Shown: piece by piece, positions 8,071-14,824 of the stretch
Position numbering within the stretch: the stretch's first letter is position 1
How the letters are laid out: every line of letters begins with the position of its first letter
Translations under genes and position numbers: made by a program
Source of the DNA: an uncultured Flavobacterium sp.
Lineage (GTDB): Bacteria > Bacteroidota > Bacteroidia > Flavobacteriales > Flavobacteriaceae
Length of the DNA stretch: 15,055 nt
Assembly: GCF_946479975.1 (NCBI RefSeq)
Contig: NZ_CAMLIX010000122.1
Span: forward strand, 1 to 15,055
Direction of reading: 5' to 3'
Notes under the pieces: generated by a model
What the model was told of the DNA's origin: nothing
What the model saw: only the letters and a program-made list of their open reading frames with translations
Database searches by the model: none

Positions 8071-9324
8071 CTAACTATCAAACTCTTCTTTTAGTATCTT
8101 CATAACATCTAGAATAGTTTCCTCTTCTAAGTCTGTTCTTCTTACTAAATCTTCTACGTCATGTTTTAAGATACTTTTTGCAGTATCCAAACCTATTTTT
8201 GCAAACTCTTCAATTACCCATTCTTCGATTTCATCTGAAAACTCTGTTAATTCAACATCATCTTCATCTGCAACAGTACCAGCAACATCTCCTTCACGAA
8301 TTACATCTAATTCATAACCTGTCAATTGACCCGCCAATTTGATATTGTGTCCACCTCTACCAATTGCTTTTGAAACCTCTTCTAATTTCAAGAAAACTTC
8401 AGCTCTTTTGTTGTCTTCATCAATTTTGATAGAAGATACTTTAGCAGGGCTTAAAGCTCTTGTAATAAATAATTGAATATTGTTTGTATAATTGATTACA
8501 TCAATATTTTCATTTCCAAGTTCACGAACAATTCCGTGAATACGAGAACCTTTCATTCCCACACAAGCTCCTACTGGATCAATTCTATCATCATAAGAAT
8601 CAACAGCCACTTTTGCTTTTTCTCCCGGAATACGAACTACATTTTTAACTGTAATTAATCCGTCGAAAACTTCTGGAATTTCTTGTTCAAATAATTTTTC
8701 TAAAAACTTCTCTGAAGTTCTAGACATAATAATTTGAGGTTTATTTCCTTTTAATTCAACGCTTTCAATTATTCCACGAACATTATCTCCTTTACGGAAA
8801 AAGTCAGACGGAATTTGTTTTTCTTTTGGAAGAACAATTTCATTTCCTTCATCATCAACCAAGATTACAACTCTTGGGCGCACGTGGTGTACTTCTGCTG
8901 TATAAATATCACCGATAATATCTTTAAATTGTTTGTAAAGATTTGTATTATCGTGTTCGTGAATTTTAGATATTAAGTTTTGACGAAGTGCTAAAATCGC
9001 TCTTCTTCCTAAATCAATCAATTTAACTTCTTCAGAAACCTCTTCGCCAATTTCAAAATCCGCTTCAATCATTCTTGCTTCCGTCAAGGTAATTTCTTCG
9101 TTTTCAAAATCAAGATCTTCATCAGCAACGATTACTCTTCTTCTCCATATCTCCATGTCTCCTTTATCAGGATTTATAATAATATCGAAGTTATCATCAG
9201 ATCCGTATTTTTTCTTCAATGCATTTCTAAACACATCCTCTAAAATTGCCATAAGCGTTACACGATCAATAAGTTTATTGTCTTTAAACTCCGAGAATGA
9301 ATCGATTAATGCTAAATTTTCCAT
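8071..9324 (-). CDS. nusA: Transcription termination/antitermination factor NusA
   Basis: RNA polymerase-binding factor that modulates pausing, intrinsic and Rho-dependent termination, and antitermination. The 417 residues show an N-terminal polymerase-binding domain (about 1-125), an S1 domain (about 130-200), and two KH domains, with VGMKGSRIHGIVREL in the first and IGRGGHNIKLAGQLTG in the second. A short acidic helical tail (about 355-417) follows. The length is shorter than the E. coli protein, so the two C-terminal acidic repeats of gammaproteobacterial NusA are at most partly represented, which is usual outside that group. It starts 19 bp after rimP ends and precedes infB, so it belongs to the classical operon. 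NusA is known to autoregulate this operon in E. coli, which makes the leader hairpin before rimP of interest. Confidence 0.98.
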   Translation of the reverse strand: MENLALIDSFSEFKDNKLIDRVTLMAILEDVFRNALKKKYGSDDNFDIIINPDKGDMEIWRRRVIVADEDLDFENEEITLTEARMIEADFEIGEEVSEEVKLIDLGRRAILALRQNLISKIHEHDNTNLYKQFKDIIGDIYTAEVHHVRPRVVILVDDEGNEIVLPKEKQIPSDFFRKGDNVRGIIESVELKGNKPQIIMSRTSEKFLEKLFEQEIPEVFDGLITVKNVVRIPGEKAKVAVDSYDDRIDPVGACVGMKGSRIHGIVRELGNENIDVINYTNNIQLFITRALSPAKVSSIKIDEDNKRAEVFLKLEEVSKAIGRGGHNIKLAGQLTGYELDVIREGDVAGTVADEDDVELTEFSDEIEEWVIEEFAKIGLDTAKSILKHDVEDLVRRTDLEEETILDVMKILKEEFDS

Positions 9325-9343
9325 GCGAATTCTTTAATTAAAA

Positions 9344-9808
9344 TTAAAATGTTACTGTAACAACTGCCTCTTTAATTTCTGTATAAGGTATTTGTTGCTC
9401 CTTTTGAACTGTTTCTTTTCCTTTTCCTACTTTTTTCGGTTCTCTTGCTTCCCAAGACAAAATTATAAAAACATCATTAGCTTCTACTAATTCTGCTTCT
9501 ATTTTTTCTGTATTAGTAGTAACAATCAACGTTCTACCAATATTTTTTTTGTATTGTCTTATCAATTTCAAAGGTGAACCTACTCCAACTGAAGCTACTT
9601 CTAATGAGAAATCCTGCTCTTCACGATCCAGATTATTCTCGATTGCACGACTTATATCAATACAATCCTGAAGTGCTACTCCATTATCACCATCTAAGCC
9701 AACACTAATTTTAAAAGAATCTGAAACTGCCAAATCAATCAAAAAGACTGATGGTTTTTCCAGAAGAGCCTCTTCAATTAACCCGTTTACTTTTTCTTTA
9801 AATGTCAT
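9344..9808 (-). CDS. rimP: Ribosome maturation factor RimP
   Basis: Factor for late assembly of the 30S subunit. The start at 9808 ([18 protein letters not shown]) gives 154 residues, the usual size. An in-frame ATG at 9844 would add 12 residues but would place the leader hairpin (9822-9842) inside the coding region, so it is less likely. The N-terminal domain contains [17 protein letters not shown], the counterpart of the conserved EVSSPGLDRPL signature, with VGVGS replacing the usual PGLDR-type residues as is common in this phylum. The C-terminal half is an SH3-like barrel. First gene of rimP-nusA-infB, 19 bp upstream of nusA, with a promoter at 9871-9899. Confidence 0.94.
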   Translation of the reverse strand: MTFKEKVNGLIEEALLEKPSVFLIDLAVSDSFKISVGLDGDNGVALQDCIDISRAIENNLDREEQDFSLEVASVGVGSPLKLIRQYKKNIGRTLIVTTNTEKIEAELVEANDVFIILSWEAREPKKVGKGKETVQKEQQIPYTEIKEAVVTVTF

Positions 9809-9816
9809 AATTTTAT

Positions 9817-9842
9817 AAAAAGAGGGGACACTTAGTCCCCTC
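9817..9842 (-). promoter_or_regulatory. Terminator-like hairpin in the rimP leader (possible attenuator)
   Basis: Perfect 8-bp stem GAGGGGAC (9822-9829) and GTCCCCTC (9835-9842) with a 5-nt loop, followed on the minus strand by five T before the rimP ATG at 9808. It sits between the predicted promoter (9871-9899) and rimP, and no upstream minus-strand gene needs ending there. It therefore looks like a conditional terminator or an mRNA 5' structure for the operon. Structure seen; function inferred. Confidence 0.6.
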
Positions 9843-9870
9843 ATTATTTAGATTTTAATAAATAACTGTG

Positions 9871-9899
9871 CAAATATAGTGTTTTTTTTATAAATCAAA
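9871..9899 (-). promoter_or_regulatory. Promoter of rimP-nusA-infB
   Basis: Minus-strand TTTG (9896-9899), a 17-nt spacer and TATATTTG (9871-9878), a full consensus match. The predicted leader is about 55 nt and contains the hairpin at 9822-9842. It is back to back with the putative uspA-type promoter. Confidence 0.65.
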
Positions 9900-9903
9900 T
9901 AAA

Positions 9904-9934
9904 TTGATTGCTCTAAAAATATTTCTTATCTTTA
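9904..9934 (+). promoter_or_regulatory. Possible promoter of the universal stress protein gene
   Basis: TTG (9904-9906), a 20-nt spacer and TATCTTTA (9927-9934), one base off TAnnTTTG. It is about 50 bp before the ATG at 9983. The imperfect -7 makes this tentative. Confidence 0.35.
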
Positions 9935-9982
9935 TAAGAGCATTCCAAAACTGAATTATTCATCTCATTAACCCTCAAAATC

Positions 9983-10807
9983 ATGAAACGAATTTTAGTA
10001 CCTACCGATTTTTCAGAACATGCAGAAGACGCTTTAAAAGTCGCTTCTCAAATTGCAAAAAAGAACAATTCTGAGATTGTCATTCTGCACATGCTCGAAC
10101 TGCCACATCAAACAAATGATGCCATTTTGGGCGGAATCAGCATCCCTGAAAGCATGCTTTTCATGAAAAAAGCAAACGAAATGCTGGACAAAGTTTCTGA
10201 AAAACCTTATTTAGATGGAATCGAGGTAACTGAAATTGTTAAAATGGACAAACCAATACATGGGATTACTCAAATAAGCAAAGAACACAATATTGATTTG
10301 ATCGTAATGGGATCACACGGATCTTCTGGTATAGAAGAATTATTAATTGGTTCTACTACAGAAAAAGTAGTTAGAAATTCAGAAATTCCAGTTTTAGTTA
10401 TCAAAAAAGACATCTTGAATTTTAACGCTTCGAATGTTGTTTTCGCATCTGATTTTTCAGAAGAAGCAAAAAAGCCTTTTGAAAAACTTTTAAATTTTAC
10501 CAAATTATTTGATTCAAAAATACACCTAGTAAATATTTGCACTCCGAATAGCTTTAAACCAACACACGCTGCAGAAAAGGCCATAAATGAATTTGTAGAT
10601 CAATTTAATATCACCAATTACACTACTCAAATTTATAACGACACTAATATCGAAAAAGGAATTATTAATTTCTCAAATAAAATCAACGCAGATATAATTG
10701 GAATGTGTACGCATGGCAGAACTGGTTTTGCACACTTCTTTAACGGAAGCATCAGCGAAGGATTAGTCAATCACGCGGTTAGACCTGTTATTACTTTAAA
10801 AACTTAA
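9983..10807 (+). CDS. Tandem-domain universal stress protein (UspA family)
   Basis: Cytoplasmic stress-associated nucleotide-binding protein with two UspA domains in 274 residues. Domain 1 (about 1-142) starts with the strand KRILVPTDFS (Asp8) and ends with the ATP-binding pattern G110-x2-G113-x9-G123-S124. Domain 2 (about 150-274) starts NVVFASDFS (Asp157) and carries the same pattern with the first glycine replaced: C252-x2-G255-x9-G265-S266. Domain 1 thus has the full nucleotide-binding signature and domain 2 a slightly altered one. Two-domain Usps are common in Bacteroidota; the specific stress or partner cannot be told from sequence. It is divergent from rimP across a 174-bp gap holding both promoters, and is followed by a terminator, so it is probably monocistronic. 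Confidence 0.93.
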   Translation: MKRILVPTDFSEHAEDALKVASQIAKKNNSEIVILHMLELPHQTNDAILGGISIPESMLFMKKANEMLDKVSEKPYLDGIEVTEIVKMDKPIHGITQISKEHNIDLIVMGSHGSSGIEELLIGSTTEKVVRNSEIPVLVIKKDILNFNASNVVFASDFSEEAKKPFEKLLNFTKLFDSKIHLVNICTPNSFKPTHAAEKAINEFVDQFNITNYTTQIYNDTNIEKGIINFSNKINADIIGMCTHGRTGFAHFFNGSISEGLVNHAVRPVITLKT

Positions 10808-10834
10808 AATGCCTTTATCAACAAAACACAACAG

Positions 10835-10860
10835 CTTCTCCAAAAGGGAAGTTTTTTTTT
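10835..10860 (+). terminator. Intrinsic terminator after the universal stress protein gene
   Basis: Short stem CTTC-(bulged T)-CC (10835-10841) paired with GGGAAG (10846-10851), an AAAA loop and nine T (10852-10860). It lies 27 bp after the stop codon. The stem is weak but the U-tract is long. Confidence 0.7.
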
Positions 10861-10908
10861 ATAATTTCATTTTTATAAGAAACAAAGCTAACCTTAAATT
10901 TACGGCAT

Positions 10909-10937
10909 AAAAAAAGCCTCTCGATTGAGAGGCTTTT
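10909..10937 (-). terminator. Terminator of tRNA-Gln copy A
   Basis: Stem AAAAGCCTCTC/GAGAGGCTTTT (10912-10922 and 10927-10937), GATT loop on the plus strand, and seven T on the minus strand. It starts 3 bp after the tRNA 3' end. Confidence 0.85.
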
Positions 10938-10940
10938 ATG

Positions 10941-11011
10941 TTGGTCTACTAGGACTCGAACCTAGAAAGACTGCACCAAAAACAGTTGTGTTACCATTAC
11001 ACCATAGACCA
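10941..11011 (-). tRNA. tRNA-Gln (anticodon UUG), copy A
   Basis: Reading the minus strand, the cloverleaf is complete: acceptor stem TGGTCTA/TAGACCA, D stem GTGT/ACAC, anticodon stem ACTGT/GCAGT with loop TTTTGGT (anticodon TTG), 4-nt variable loop, and T stem CTAGG/CCTAG with TTCGAGT loop. The discriminator base is A at 10941. The 3' CCA is not encoded (CAT follows) and must be added. It reads CAA and, by wobble, CAG. Identical to copy B, with its own promoter and terminator. Confidence 0.96.
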
Positions 11012-11031
11012 GCAGTGCTGTTAAGCGGGTG

Positions 11032-11061
11032 CAAAATTAGAACTTTATTTAATTTATGCAA
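11032..11061 (-). promoter_or_regulatory. Promoter of tRNA-Gln copy A
   Basis: Minus-strand TTG (11059-11061), a 19-nt spacer and TAATTTTG (11032-11039). The -7 element ends 20 bp before the tRNA 5' end, leaving a short leader to be removed by RNase P. Confidence 0.7.
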
Positions 11062-11098
11062 GTTTTTTTGAGAACTTTTTGAAAAACTTTTTCTGCAT

Positions 11099-11128
11099 AA
11101 AAAAAGCCTCTCAAAAATGAGAGGCTTT
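11099..11128 (-). terminator. Terminator of tRNA-Gln copy B
   Basis: Stem AAAGCCTCTC/GAGAGGCTTT (11103-11112 and 11119-11128), 6-nt loop, and seven T on the minus strand. It separates copy B from copy A, so the two tRNAs should be independent transcripts. Confidence 0.85.
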
Positions 11129-11131
11129 ATG

Positions 11132-11202
11132 TTGGTCTACTAGGACTCGAACCTAGAAAGACTGCACCAAAAACAGTTGTGTTACCATTACACCATAGAC
11201 CA
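11132..11202 (-). tRNA. tRNA-Gln (anticodon UUG), copy B
   Basis: Identical in all 71 bases to copy A: same cloverleaf, loop TTTTGGT with anticodon TTG, discriminator A at 11132, no encoded CCA. It lies upstream of copy A in the direction of transcription. Confidence 0.96.
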
Positions 11203-11222
11203 GCAGTGCTGTTAAGCGAGTG

Positions 11223-11253
11223 CAAATTTAAGGCTTTATTTAGTTTGTGCAAA
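11223..11253 (-). promoter_or_regulatory. Promoter of tRNA-Gln copy B
   Basis: Minus-strand TTTG (11250-11253), a 19-nt spacer and TAAATTTG (11223-11230), a full consensus match with the same spacing as copy A. The stretch beyond it (11254-11447) is AT-rich; I see no gene and no convincing plus-strand promoter there, the nearest being TTTCTTTG at 11404-11411 without a matching -33. Confidence 0.72.
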
Positions 11254-11447
11254 CTTTTTAACCAAAAAAAATCATTTTTTTAGCTTTTTTTCAATTTACA
11301 ATTCTCGAAAACAAGCGAAACTCCTCATAGACAACAAATTACTTTTCGCCAATTGTTTTATAGAATTTTTTGTTAATGCTCTATTCTTTACACAAAAAAA
11401 CATTTTCTTTGTAGGATAATAAACTTTCAAATTTTTAACACCTAAAT

Positions 11448-14400
11448 ATGGCACAATTCAATTTCAATAAATGGAATACAATTATTGGTTGGTTTGCATT
11501 TGCAATCGCTTTAATTACCTACACATTAACAGTTGAACCTACAATGAGCTTTTGGGATTGCGGAGAATATATTGCTACCGCAGCCAAACTTGAAGTAGGC
11601 CACCCACCTGGAGCTCCATTATTCCAAATGATGGGCGCATTTTTTGCAATGTTTGCAATAGATGCTCAACACGTAGCTCTTATGGTTAATATGATGTCTG
11701 TTTTTTCTAGCGCATTTACCATATTATTTATGTTCTGGTCTTCTTCTATGATCTTGAAAAAGATTGTGGCTCGTTTTACCGAGATTGATCAAAACAATTC
11801 GATTGTTATTTTAGGAAGTTCTTTTGTAGGAGCTTTAGCTTATACATTCTCTGATAGTTTTTGGTTTAATGCTGTTGAAGCAGAAGTTTATGCTATGGCA
11901 TCTTTACTTATTGCATTGCTTTTCTGGCTTGGTTTGCGTTGGGAACAAGACATGGATAAACCAAAAGGAAACAAATGGCTATTAATTATTTCGTTGGTCG
12001 TTGGACTTTCGTTTGGAGTTCACTTTATGGCTCTTTTGACAATTCCTTCTATCGGTTTTTTATACTATTTCAAACACTACGAAAAAGTTACGATTAAAAA
12101 CTTTATCATTGCCAACTTAGTTGTTGTTAGTATATTATTGTTTATTTTCATATTACTTCTTCCATTAACTATGGCATTTTTCGGAAAAACCGAAATATTC
12201 ATGGTAAATAGTATGGGTCTTCCGTTTAACTCAGGAACTATATTTGTTGCTTTGGTATTTATTGCTTTTTTCTATTTTGGATTAAAATACACCAAACAAA
12301 AAGGACTAATATTTTACAACACTATAATATTGTGTATTTTATTTATTTTGATCGGATTTTCGACTTGGTTAATGCTTCCAGTTCGTGCAAACGCGAATAC
12401 GGTTATTAACGAAAATAAACCATCGGACGCGACAGAAGTTCTAGCTTACTATAATCGTGAGCAATACGGTGTAAATCCGTTATTTTATGGTCCGCAGTAC
12501 ACAGAGGTTTTTGCTGGTCTTGATGCTAAAACTCCTTATTTAGATAAAAAACCAAACTACGAAAGAGATTACAAAACTGGTAAATACATTATCACTAATA
12601 ATTTTAAAAATGCAGAACAGAATTCTGACGACAATCAGAAAGCATTTTTGCCTAGAATGTGGAGTACAGAAACTCCTCATATTCAAAATTATATCAACTT
12701 TACCAATCCTCCTAAATTTAGAATTGACCCAAATCATAATTATGATGAAGATTTAGCTGAATATGGAATCGACGCAAGCCAGTTGAGCGAGGATGAATAC
12801 AATAAAGCAACTGCACAACTACATACTGAAGTTGAAAAAACAGTTTCTGAATTTAGACATGCTTTTGCCCAAAAACAAATTGACAATGAGGGTTATGTAA
12901 AATTCTTAAAAAGCTACGGTAAATATTTATTAATTGAGAAACCAACAAGCGCTGACAATTTCAGTTTTATGTTTGAATATCAATTTGGATATATGTACTG
13001 GAGATATTTAATGTGGAATTTTGTCGGTCGTCAGAATGACGTTCAAGGGAAATACGACAACTTAGACGGAAACTGGATCAGTGGTATTAAGCCTTTAGAT
13101 TCAATTCACTTAGGATCTCAGGACAATTTACCTACAGATGTATTAAATAATAAAGGACGTAACGTTTATTTCTTCCTTCCTTTTATATTAGGATTGATCG
13201 GTTTAATGTGGCATGCTAATAAAGATCTAAAAAGTTTTTATGTTCTTTTGGCTTTATTCTTATTTACGGGAATTGCATTAAAAATATATTTGAACGAAAG
13301 ACCTTTTGAACCTCGTGAAAGAGATTATGCACTTGTAGGATCGTTCTATGTTTTTGCCATCTGGATCGGATTTGGTGTTTATTCACTTTACGAAAGTTTA
13401 CAGAAATACGTAGCTCCTAAAATTGCAGGACCAGTTATTATTGCAGCAAGTTTATTGGCTGCACCAATTTTAATGGCGTCTCAAAACTGGGATGATCACG
13501 ATAGATCTGGAAGATATACTGCAGTAGCAATGGCAAAAGCGTATTTAAGTTCTTGCGACAAAGATGCTATTTTATTTACTATTGGAGATAATGACACGTT
13601 CCCACTTTGGTACGCACAGGAAATTGAGCACTTTAGAACAGATGTTAAGATTGTAAATACTAGTTTATTTATGACAGACTGGTACATTGATCAAATGAAA
13701 GCCAAAGCATACGAATCTAATCCGCTTCCTATTTCTTTTACACACGATCAATATGTTGGAGACAGATTAGATTATACGGTTTATATCCAGAAAATCGATA
13801 CGCGTTGGAATATTAAAGATTTTATTGATTTTATTAAAAATCCTAAATCAACCGTTGGATTACAAAACGGACAAACCATTCACTTCTACCCAACAAATAA
13901 GATTAGAGTAAATGTGGACAAAAATGCGATTATTCAAAACAAAGTCGTAAATCCTAAATACAACGATTCTATTGTTCCTTATTTAGACATTGACATCAAA
14001 GGAAGCGCTTTATACAAAAACCGTTTAATGATGCTTGATATCTTAGCGAATAACAATTGGAAAAGACCAATTTATTTTAGCGGAGGTGCATTTGATGATG
14101 AAGATTATTTATGGCTGAAGGATTATCTGCAATTGGACGGAATGGTTTATAAACTGGTTCCTGTAAAAAACACTCCTTCTAAAGATGGTGGTCCGTTGGA
14201 TATGGGACAAATTGATGCAGATAAAATGTACGATATTGTAATGAAATGGGATTGGGGTAACAGCGATGGAAACATATATCATGATCCTGAAACAAGAAGA
14301 AACAGTATTACATACCGTACCAACCTTTCAAGATTAATGAACCAGCTTATTAAAGAAGGTCAAATTGATAAAGCTAAAAAAGTAATAAATTTAGCCGTTA

Positions 14401-14726
14401 CGAAACTGCCTCTTGATAAATTTGGATATTACTCTTTAGTAGAATCTTTTACAGATGGTTACTATAAAGTAGGCGAAAAAGCAAAAGCCCAAGATCTTTT
14501 AAATAAATTGGTCGAAAAATACAAAGAGAATCTAAACTATTACAGTACATTGACTCCTTCTGACCAAACCGACTTAGCAGTCGATATTATTACAGATATT
14601 GAGCGCTACAGAAGTTTATTACAAGTAATGCAGGAAAACAAAGACACTGCTTTTTACAACAAACACAAAACAACATTTAATACTTATGTAAATGTTTTTG
14701 AACGTTTTGGACGTGAAAAAGAATAG
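11448..14726 (+). CDS. DUF2723 (GT117-type) integral membrane protein, probable glycosyltransferase
   Basis: Polytopic membrane protein of 1092 residues with a DUF2723 N-terminal region, related to the GT-C fold family that includes eukaryotic TMEM260 (an O-mannosyltransferase, CAZy GT117). It probably transfers a sugar from a lipid carrier on the periplasmic face; substrate and acceptor are not visible. TM1 is about 12-31. The loop after it carries the family hallmarks WDCGEY (Asp37, Glu40; likely catalytic acid region) and GHPPGAPLF (His52-Gly55). Several more helices follow to about residue 320, then a soluble insertion and a second membrane block near 575-680 with ERPFEPRERDYALVGSFY (from Glu617). 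A large extracytoplasmic C-terminal part follows, with GDNDTFP at 713-719 and a helical, TPR-like end (about 970-1092). The start ATG is immediately before MAQFNFNKWN. It stands alone, with a terminator after it. Confidence 0.88.
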   Translation: MAQFNFNKWNTIIGWFAFAIALITYTLTVEPTMSFWDCGEYIATAAKLEVGHPPGAPLFQMMGAFFAMFAIDAQHVALMVNMMSVFSSAFTILFMFWSSSMILKKIVARFTEIDQNNSIVILGSSFVGALAYTFSDSFWFNAVEAEVYAMASLLIALLFWLGLRWEQDMDKPKGNKWLLIISLVVGLSFGVHFMALLTIPSIGFLYYFKHYEKVTIKNFIIANLVVVSILLFIFILLLPLTMAFFGKTEIFMVNSMGLPFNSGTIFVALVFIAFFYFGLKYTKQKGLIFYNTIILCILFILIGFSTWLMLPVRANANTVINENKPSDATEVLAYYNREQYGVNPLFYGPQYTEVFAGLDAKTPYLDKKPNYERDYKTGKYIITNNFKNAEQNSDDNQKAFLPRMWSTETPHIQNYINFTNPPKFRIDPNHNYDEDLAEYGIDASQLSEDEYNKATAQLHTEVEKTVSEFRHAFAQKQIDNEGYVKFLKSYGKYLLIEKPTSADNFSFMFEYQFGYMYWRYLMWNFVGRQNDVQGKYDNLDGNWISGIKPLDSIHLGSQDNLPTDVLNNKGRNVYFFLPFILGLIGLMWHANKDLKSFYVLLALFLFTGIALKIYLNERPFEPRERDYALVGSFYVFAIWIGFGVYSLYESLQKYVAPKIAGPVIIAASLLAAPILMASQNWDDHDRSGRYTAVAMAKAYLSSCDKDAILFTIGDNDTFPLWYAQEIEHFRTDVKIVNTSLFMTDWYIDQMKAKAYESNPLPISFTHDQYVGDRLDYTVYIQKIDTRWNIKDFIDFIKNPKSTVGLQNGQTIHFYPTNKIRVNVDKNAIIQNKVVNPKYNDSIVPYLDIDIKGSALYKNRLMMLDILANNNWKRPIYFSGGAFDDEDYLWLKDYLQLDGMVYKLVPVKNTPSKDGGPLDMGQIDADKMYDIVMKWDWGNSDGNIYHDPETRRNSITYRTNLSRLMNQLIKEGQIDKAKKVINLAVTKLPLDKFGYYSLVESFTDGYYKVGEKAKAQDLLNKLVEKYKENLNYYSTLTPSDQTDLAVDIITDIERYRSLLQVMQENKDTAFYNKHKTTFNTYVNVFERFGREKE

Positions 14727-14752
14727 ATAAGATACAAAAATCTTAACAATTA

Positions 14753-14793
14753 AAAAAATGCAGCACTATTTGATAAATAGCGCTGCATTTTTT
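14753..14793 (+). terminator. Intrinsic terminator after the DUF2723 gene
   Basis: Long inverted repeat: AAAAAATGCAGC (14753-14764) pairs with GCTGCATTTTTT (14782-14793), and CTATTT (14766-14771) with AAATAG (14775-14780), with one A/C mismatch and a 3-nt loop. It lies 26 bp after the stop and ends in six T. Confidence 0.87.
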
Positions 14794-14800
14794 ATTTTTA
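14769..14800 (+). promoter_or_regulatory. Possible promoter of the deacetylase gene, overlapping the terminator
   Basis: TTTG (14769-14772), a 20-nt spacer and TATTTTTA (14793-14800), one base off the -7 consensus, ending 24 bp before the ATG at 14825. It shares bases with the preceding terminator. Tentative. Confidence 0.28.
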
Positions 14801-14824
14801 CATACACTGTAAATTCAATTCAAG

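Larger units (their letters stand above)
10909..11068 (-). repeat. tRNA-Gln cassette, copy A of a tandem duplication
   Basis: Unit of about 160 bp made of promoter, tRNA and terminator, repeated at 11099-11259. The 90 bp at 10938-11027 (tRNA plus 5' leader) are identical to 11129-11218. Outside that core the copies differ in the terminator loop and by several substitutions around the promoter spacer. Confidence 0.85.
11099..11259 (-). repeat. tRNA-Gln cassette, copy B of a tandem duplication
   Basis: Second unit of the duplication, offset 190-191 bp from copy A and in the same orientation. Similarity runs from the terminator T-tract through the -33 element and stops a few bases beyond it. 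Confidence 0.85.

Noticed and set aside
10270..10584. Open frame of 104 codons antisense to the universal stress protein gene
   Set aside because: It is opposite a clear tandem Usp gene and has no family resemblance.
11062..11098. Short repeats of AACTTTTT between the two tRNA cassettes
   Set aside because: Low-complexity T-rich DNA in an AT-rich genome; there is no regular period or conserved unit, and it is not present in copy B.
10909..11259. tRNA repeat as an integration site of a mobile element
   Set aside because: No integrase, phage gene or partial tRNA fragment is nearby; both copies are full length with their own promoters, so a simple tandem duplication explains the repeat.
11254..11290. 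A-run/T-run inverted repeat upstream of the tRNA-Gln copy B promoter
   Set aside because: It is made only of A/T with no GC stem, and no gene ends there; not a credible terminator.
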